From Bacillus sp. ISL-41 (GTDB lineage Bacteria > Bacillota > Bacilli > Bacillales > Cytobacillaceae), in contig NZ_JAGGQP010000008.1 in assembly GCF_018613235.1 (NCBI RefSeq), forward strand, positions 1 to 64,000: a stretch of DNA of 64,000 nt, in the 5' to 3' direction. Position numbers and translations under genes: made by a program. This document shows, piece after piece, positions 61,513-64,000 of the stretch. The notes beneath the pieces were generated by a model. It made no database searches. It was not told where the DNA came from and was given only the letters and a program-made list of their open reading frames with translations. Numbering within the stretch: the first letter of the stretch is position 1; the number at the start of each line of letters is the position of its first letter.

Positions 61513-62859
61513 TTATACTTCCCTTCTCATTGCCTGAAGAACATCAACTTTAGTGGCACGCTGTGCAGGACGCAAGCCAGACAGAATCGTGACAAGGTAG
61601 CAGATGATAAAGCTGATGATTGGCAAGGTGTAAGGGATATGGCTAAAAATCAGCCCTTCCGGAGGTTCTTCACCGAAAGCCTGCTTGATGATCAGCGGCA
61701 GTCCAAAATTCACTATGAAACTGATGGCATAAGCAACAAGGGTTCCGACCGCTGCCCCGATCAGTCCGATATAGCTGCTTTCGAGCAGGAAAATCTTTTT
61801 GATCGTCTTTGGATTAGCTCCAATGGCTTTCATGATGCCTATGTCAGGTGCTCTTTCTGTAACCGCCATGGTCATGGTATTATAGATCCCGATTGAAGCA
61901 ATGATGATTGCGATAGTCCCTATAAAAATCAATCCCGCTTTTACGATCGTGAACATGACATTGACATCTTTCAGCTCATTAATGACCGAATAGGATGGGT
62001 AATTATTTCCTTCTAATTTTGCCGTAATATCTTTCACTGCTTCCATATCTTTTGCATAAATTTTCACTTGATCATACTGATCAGCTGGGATAGTTGGCAG
62101 TTCCATGTCCGGGTTGTTAAGATCCTTCAGCATTCCGCGTGGAGTGCCAGTGTATTCCTCCACCTGCTTAAGGACTCCTTCAGAAACAAATACTACATTG
62201 TCATAAATCCATTCCTTTGTTGGTTTCTTGCGGATACCGACTACCTTTACTTCCAAAGGTTTTATTACCTCTTTGCCGTCTTCATACTTGATAACATCCA
62301 TGTTGATTTTCTTGCCGACCAACTCGCCTTTATAACGGAATTCTTCTTTTATCTGTCCCTTTTCATTGTAAAGATCTTCAGTTATCTCTTTATTTGGGCG
62401 AAGATCCTGGAAGAAATGATACCCAACGACCACTTCATTCTCTGCTTTCGGAAGCCGGCCTTCCGAAAGTTCGAGACCAGCTTTTGTTTCAGATGGCATA
62501 TGGGCAACCACTGCCTGGGCATTTGTCTGGTGTTCATCCGCTTCAAACCTATAATTCTGCAGGTTTTTCCTTCTTGTCACAGCCTTGACATCCTCTATTT
62601 CTTCAAAGTAAGAAATGTCCTCATCCGTCAGCTGTCTGAAGCCATTATTAGACTCCTCTTTTCCAGGAACTTCGATTTCTGTCACAATTCTTCTTTCAAG
62701 CGTTTCTTTTACGATTGATTTATGGAGACCAAACCCCACTGAAGCAAGCACAATCAGGAATGCTACGCTCATAGCCGTGGCTAGTATGGTCATGAACAAC
62801 CGTGTCCGGTTCTTTTTCATATTTTGCCTGACGAATTGAAATTGATCTTTAAGCCTCAT
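61513..62859 (-). CDS. MacB/FtsX-type ABC transporter permease
   Basis: This 448-aa protein has one N-terminal helix (about 22-45) after KKNRTRLFMTILATAMSVAF, a large extracytoplasmic domain, and three C-terminal helices (TIVKAGLIFIGTIAIIIASI and following) with the FtsX motif ERAPDIGIMKAIGA. Its start overlaps the ATPase gene by 11 bp. Such pairs export peptides or lipids or sense cell-envelope stress. The substrate is unknown. Confidence 0.88.
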   Translation of the reverse strand: MRLKDQFQFVRQNMKKNRTRLFMTILATAMSVAFLIVLASVGFGLHKSIVKETLERRIVTEIEVPGKEESNNGFRQLTDEDISYFEEIEDVKAVTRRKNLQNYRFEADEHQTNAQAVVAHMPSETKAGLELSEGRLPKAENEVVVGYHFFQDLRPNKEITEDLYNEKGQIKEEFRYKGELVGKKINMDVIKYEDGKEVIKPLEVKVVGIRKKPTKEWIYDNVVFVSEGVLKQVEEYTGTPRGMLKDLNNPDMELPTIPADQYDQVKIYAKDMEAVKDITAKLEGNNYPSYSVINELKDVNVMFTIVKAGLIFIGTIAIIIASIGIYNTMTMAVTERAPDIGIMKAIGANPKTIKKIFLLESSYIGLIGAAVGTLVAYAISFIVNFGLPLIIKQAFGEEPPEGLIFSHIPYTLPIISFIICYLVTILSGLRPAQRATKVDVLQAMRREV

Positions 62860-63547
62860 TTGCTAGTACCTCCTCTACAACTTTGCCATCCCTTAATTCA
62901 ATAGTACGATGGCCAATTTGAGCAACCTTGTCATCATGGGTAATGATTAAGAATGTAAGGCCAAGCTCTCTGTTTAATTTAATGATGAATTTGAGTAAAT
63001 CTTCTTCTGTTTCCGAGTCCAGACTGCCGGTGGGTTCATCAGCAAGAATGATTGGAGGATTGACAATAAGTGCACGGGCGATGCTCACCCTTTGCTGCTG
63101 CCCTCCTGAAAGTTCGCCAGGATAATGATCCCGGTAGTCAGATAATCCCACCATATCAAGGATTTCATTGGTTCTAAGTTTCCTTTCCTCCTCTTTCACT
63201 CCCTTAAAAATAAGAGGAAGCTCAACATTCTGATAGGCCGTCATACTTGGGATCAGTTGGAAGCTTTGAAAAATGAACCCCAGATGCTCAATCCTGAAAT
63301 CGGCAAATTTCGTTTCGTTTAGAGTAGAGGTTTTAATCCCATTAATCGTGATTTCTCCATCTTTTGGCCTTATAAATCCACTGACAAGGTTGAGTAGTGT
63401 AGATTTACCTGAACCGCTCCTGCCTACAATCGTCACGATTTCCCCTTTGTTCACTTTTAATGAAACATTCTTCAACACAGGAATAACTGTTTTTCTCCCT
63501 TTTTTGCCGATTTCAAATTCGTGGCTCAAATTGTTTATTGAAATCAT
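62849..63547 (-). CDS. MacB/LolD-type ABC transporter ATP-binding protein
   Basis: This 232-aa ATPase has Walker A GRSGSGKSTL, the signature LSGGQQQRVSIARAL and Walker B ILADEPTGSLD. It is the typical partner of the FtsX-type permease encoded next. The ribosome site is AGAGGTG. It follows a sigma-70-like gene on the same strand, separated by a possible terminator. Confidence 0.92.
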   Translation of the reverse strand: MISINNLSHEFEIGKKGRKTVIPVLKNVSLKVNKGEIVTIVGRSGSGKSTLLNLVSGFIRPKDGEITINGIKTSTLNETKFADFRIEHLGFIFQSFQLIPSMTAYQNVELPLIFKGVKEEERKLRTNEILDMVGLSDYRDHYPGELSGGQQQRVSIARALIVNPPIILADEPTGSLDSETEEDLLKFIIKLNRELGLTFLIITHDDKVAQIGHRTIELRDGKVVEEVLANEA

Positions 63548-63615
63548 TGACGCACCTCTTCTTCAAAATTTTTGAATTAATTGTATTTTTTACCACCAAT
63601 TATGCCAAAAAAAAT

Positions 63616-63634
63616 AGGCGATTGGTTAATCGCC
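63616..63634 (-). terminator. Terminator of the sigma factor gene
   Basis: GGCGATT / AATCGCC hairpin near 63616-63634, followed on the minus strand by an A/T stretch with T residues. Confidence 0.6.
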
Positions 63635-63646
63635 CAAATAGAACTA

Positions 63647-64000
63647 TTAGGCTGGGTACTTCTCTGACATAACTTTTTTCAATTGTTTCCGAGCTCTGTG
63701 CAGACGTGTTTTGACTGTGCCTGATTTAATATTTAATCTGCAGGCGATTTCATCCTCTTTTAATCCGTATTGGAACCTCAATACCAGTACCTGCTGATAC
63801 TCACTCGTCAGCAAGTAGAGCATATGCTGGATTTCCTCTTTAAACAGGATGATTTCGACTTCCTTTTCAAGCGATTGATTTGTATCATAATCACTGAAAA
63901 TTTGCTCCATGATGCTCTGGTCAGATGGAAGCCATTTTCTTCTTTTCTCTGCCCGCAGATAATCAATGGCTGTTCTTGCAGCGATTGCCGCTAACCATGA
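63647..64000 (-). CDS. RNA polymerase sigma-70 factor (ECF-like), cut by the window end
   Basis: Only the C-terminal part is present. The frame stays open to the window edge (WLAAIAARTAIDYLRAEKRR), which is the end of sigma region 2. Region 4 (about residues YLLTSEYQQVLVLRFQYGLK, then DEIACRLNIKSGTVKTRLHRARKQLKK) carries the helix-turn-helix that reads the -35 site. A short reading starting at an internal ATG (63910) is not the real start. It may regulate the adjacent ABC genes. Confidence 0.85.
   Translation of the reverse strand, partial: SWLAAIAARTAIDYLRAEKRRKWLPSDQSIMEQIFSDYDTNQSLEKEVEIILFKEEIQHMLYLLTSEYQQVLVLRFQYGLKEDEIACRLNIKSGTVKTRLHRARKQLKKVMSEKYPA

Overview
The window looks like chromosome from a spore-forming, low-GC Bacillaceae, most like the marine or sediment Bacillus/Mesobacillus group. 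This rests on AGGAGG-type ribosome binding sites with frequent TTG/GTG starts, many Bacillus-typical families (YitT, YndM, RsbR-type STAS, DUF3231, DUF2294, MhqO/MhqD), a sigma-K-like promoter, and a sporulation-type Mn(II) oxidase (mnx) locus. No replication origin, rRNA, CRISPR array or prophage structural genes are visible. One tRNA gene is present.

Layout: 0.2-2.2 kb, an orphan Opp/Dpp-type permease pair. 2.2-4.7 kb, a queuosine operon (queC-queD-queE-YhhQ-type transporter) behind a preQ1-I riboswitch with a terminator. 4.8-5.9 kb, two small proteins. 5.9-12.0 kb, the mnx locus: the giant six-cupredoxin multicopper oxidase mnxG, mnxF, mnxE, an mnxD-like gene, a downstream Ser/Lys-rich partner and a convergent Cys/His-rich protein. 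The small proteins share a beta-barrel-like motif. 12.1-13.0 kb, two tandem paralogous membrane proteins. 13-29.5 kb, ordinary single genes: nucleotidyltransferase, lipoprotein, thioesterase, aldo/keto reductase, methyltransferase, MazG-like, FAD oxidoreductase, racemase, HD-GYP, mhqO-mhqD with an MhqR-type operator, and an alkyltransferase-like protein. A broken DUF3231 gene lies here too. 29.6-42.7 kb, ppc, a ClpN-GNAT fusion gene with one premature stop, a DMT transporter, RDD, an M48-ankyrin protease, an aromatic acid exporter-like protein, a pectate-lyase-like protein, a HAD phosphatase and an RsbR-type protein. 51.3-64 kb, a CPA2 antiporter, two YitT proteins, GNAT, tRNA-Arg(CCT), PAP2, an amino acid permease, two ABC exporters and a sigma factor cut by the window end.

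The most unusual feature is an A/T-rich element of about 8.1 kb (about 43057-51144) that has split the small conserved gene ywbE. The 5' part of ywbE (51 codons) lies left of the element and the 3' part (17 codons) lies right of it. The element encodes three consecutive tyrosine-recombinase-fold proteins, a small helical DNA-binding-like protein, and a recombinase-like protein fused to an HNH nuclease. Its last gene is a complete but divergent ywbE. It therefore appears to destroy its target gene and supply a whole-gene replacement. Its ends carry clustered TGTAC palindromes, and an intrinsic terminator lies just inside the left end. The layout resembles the Tn554/GInt/recombinase-in-trio families, but the target, the replacement gene and the HNH fusion make it a good candidate for an undescribed element type.
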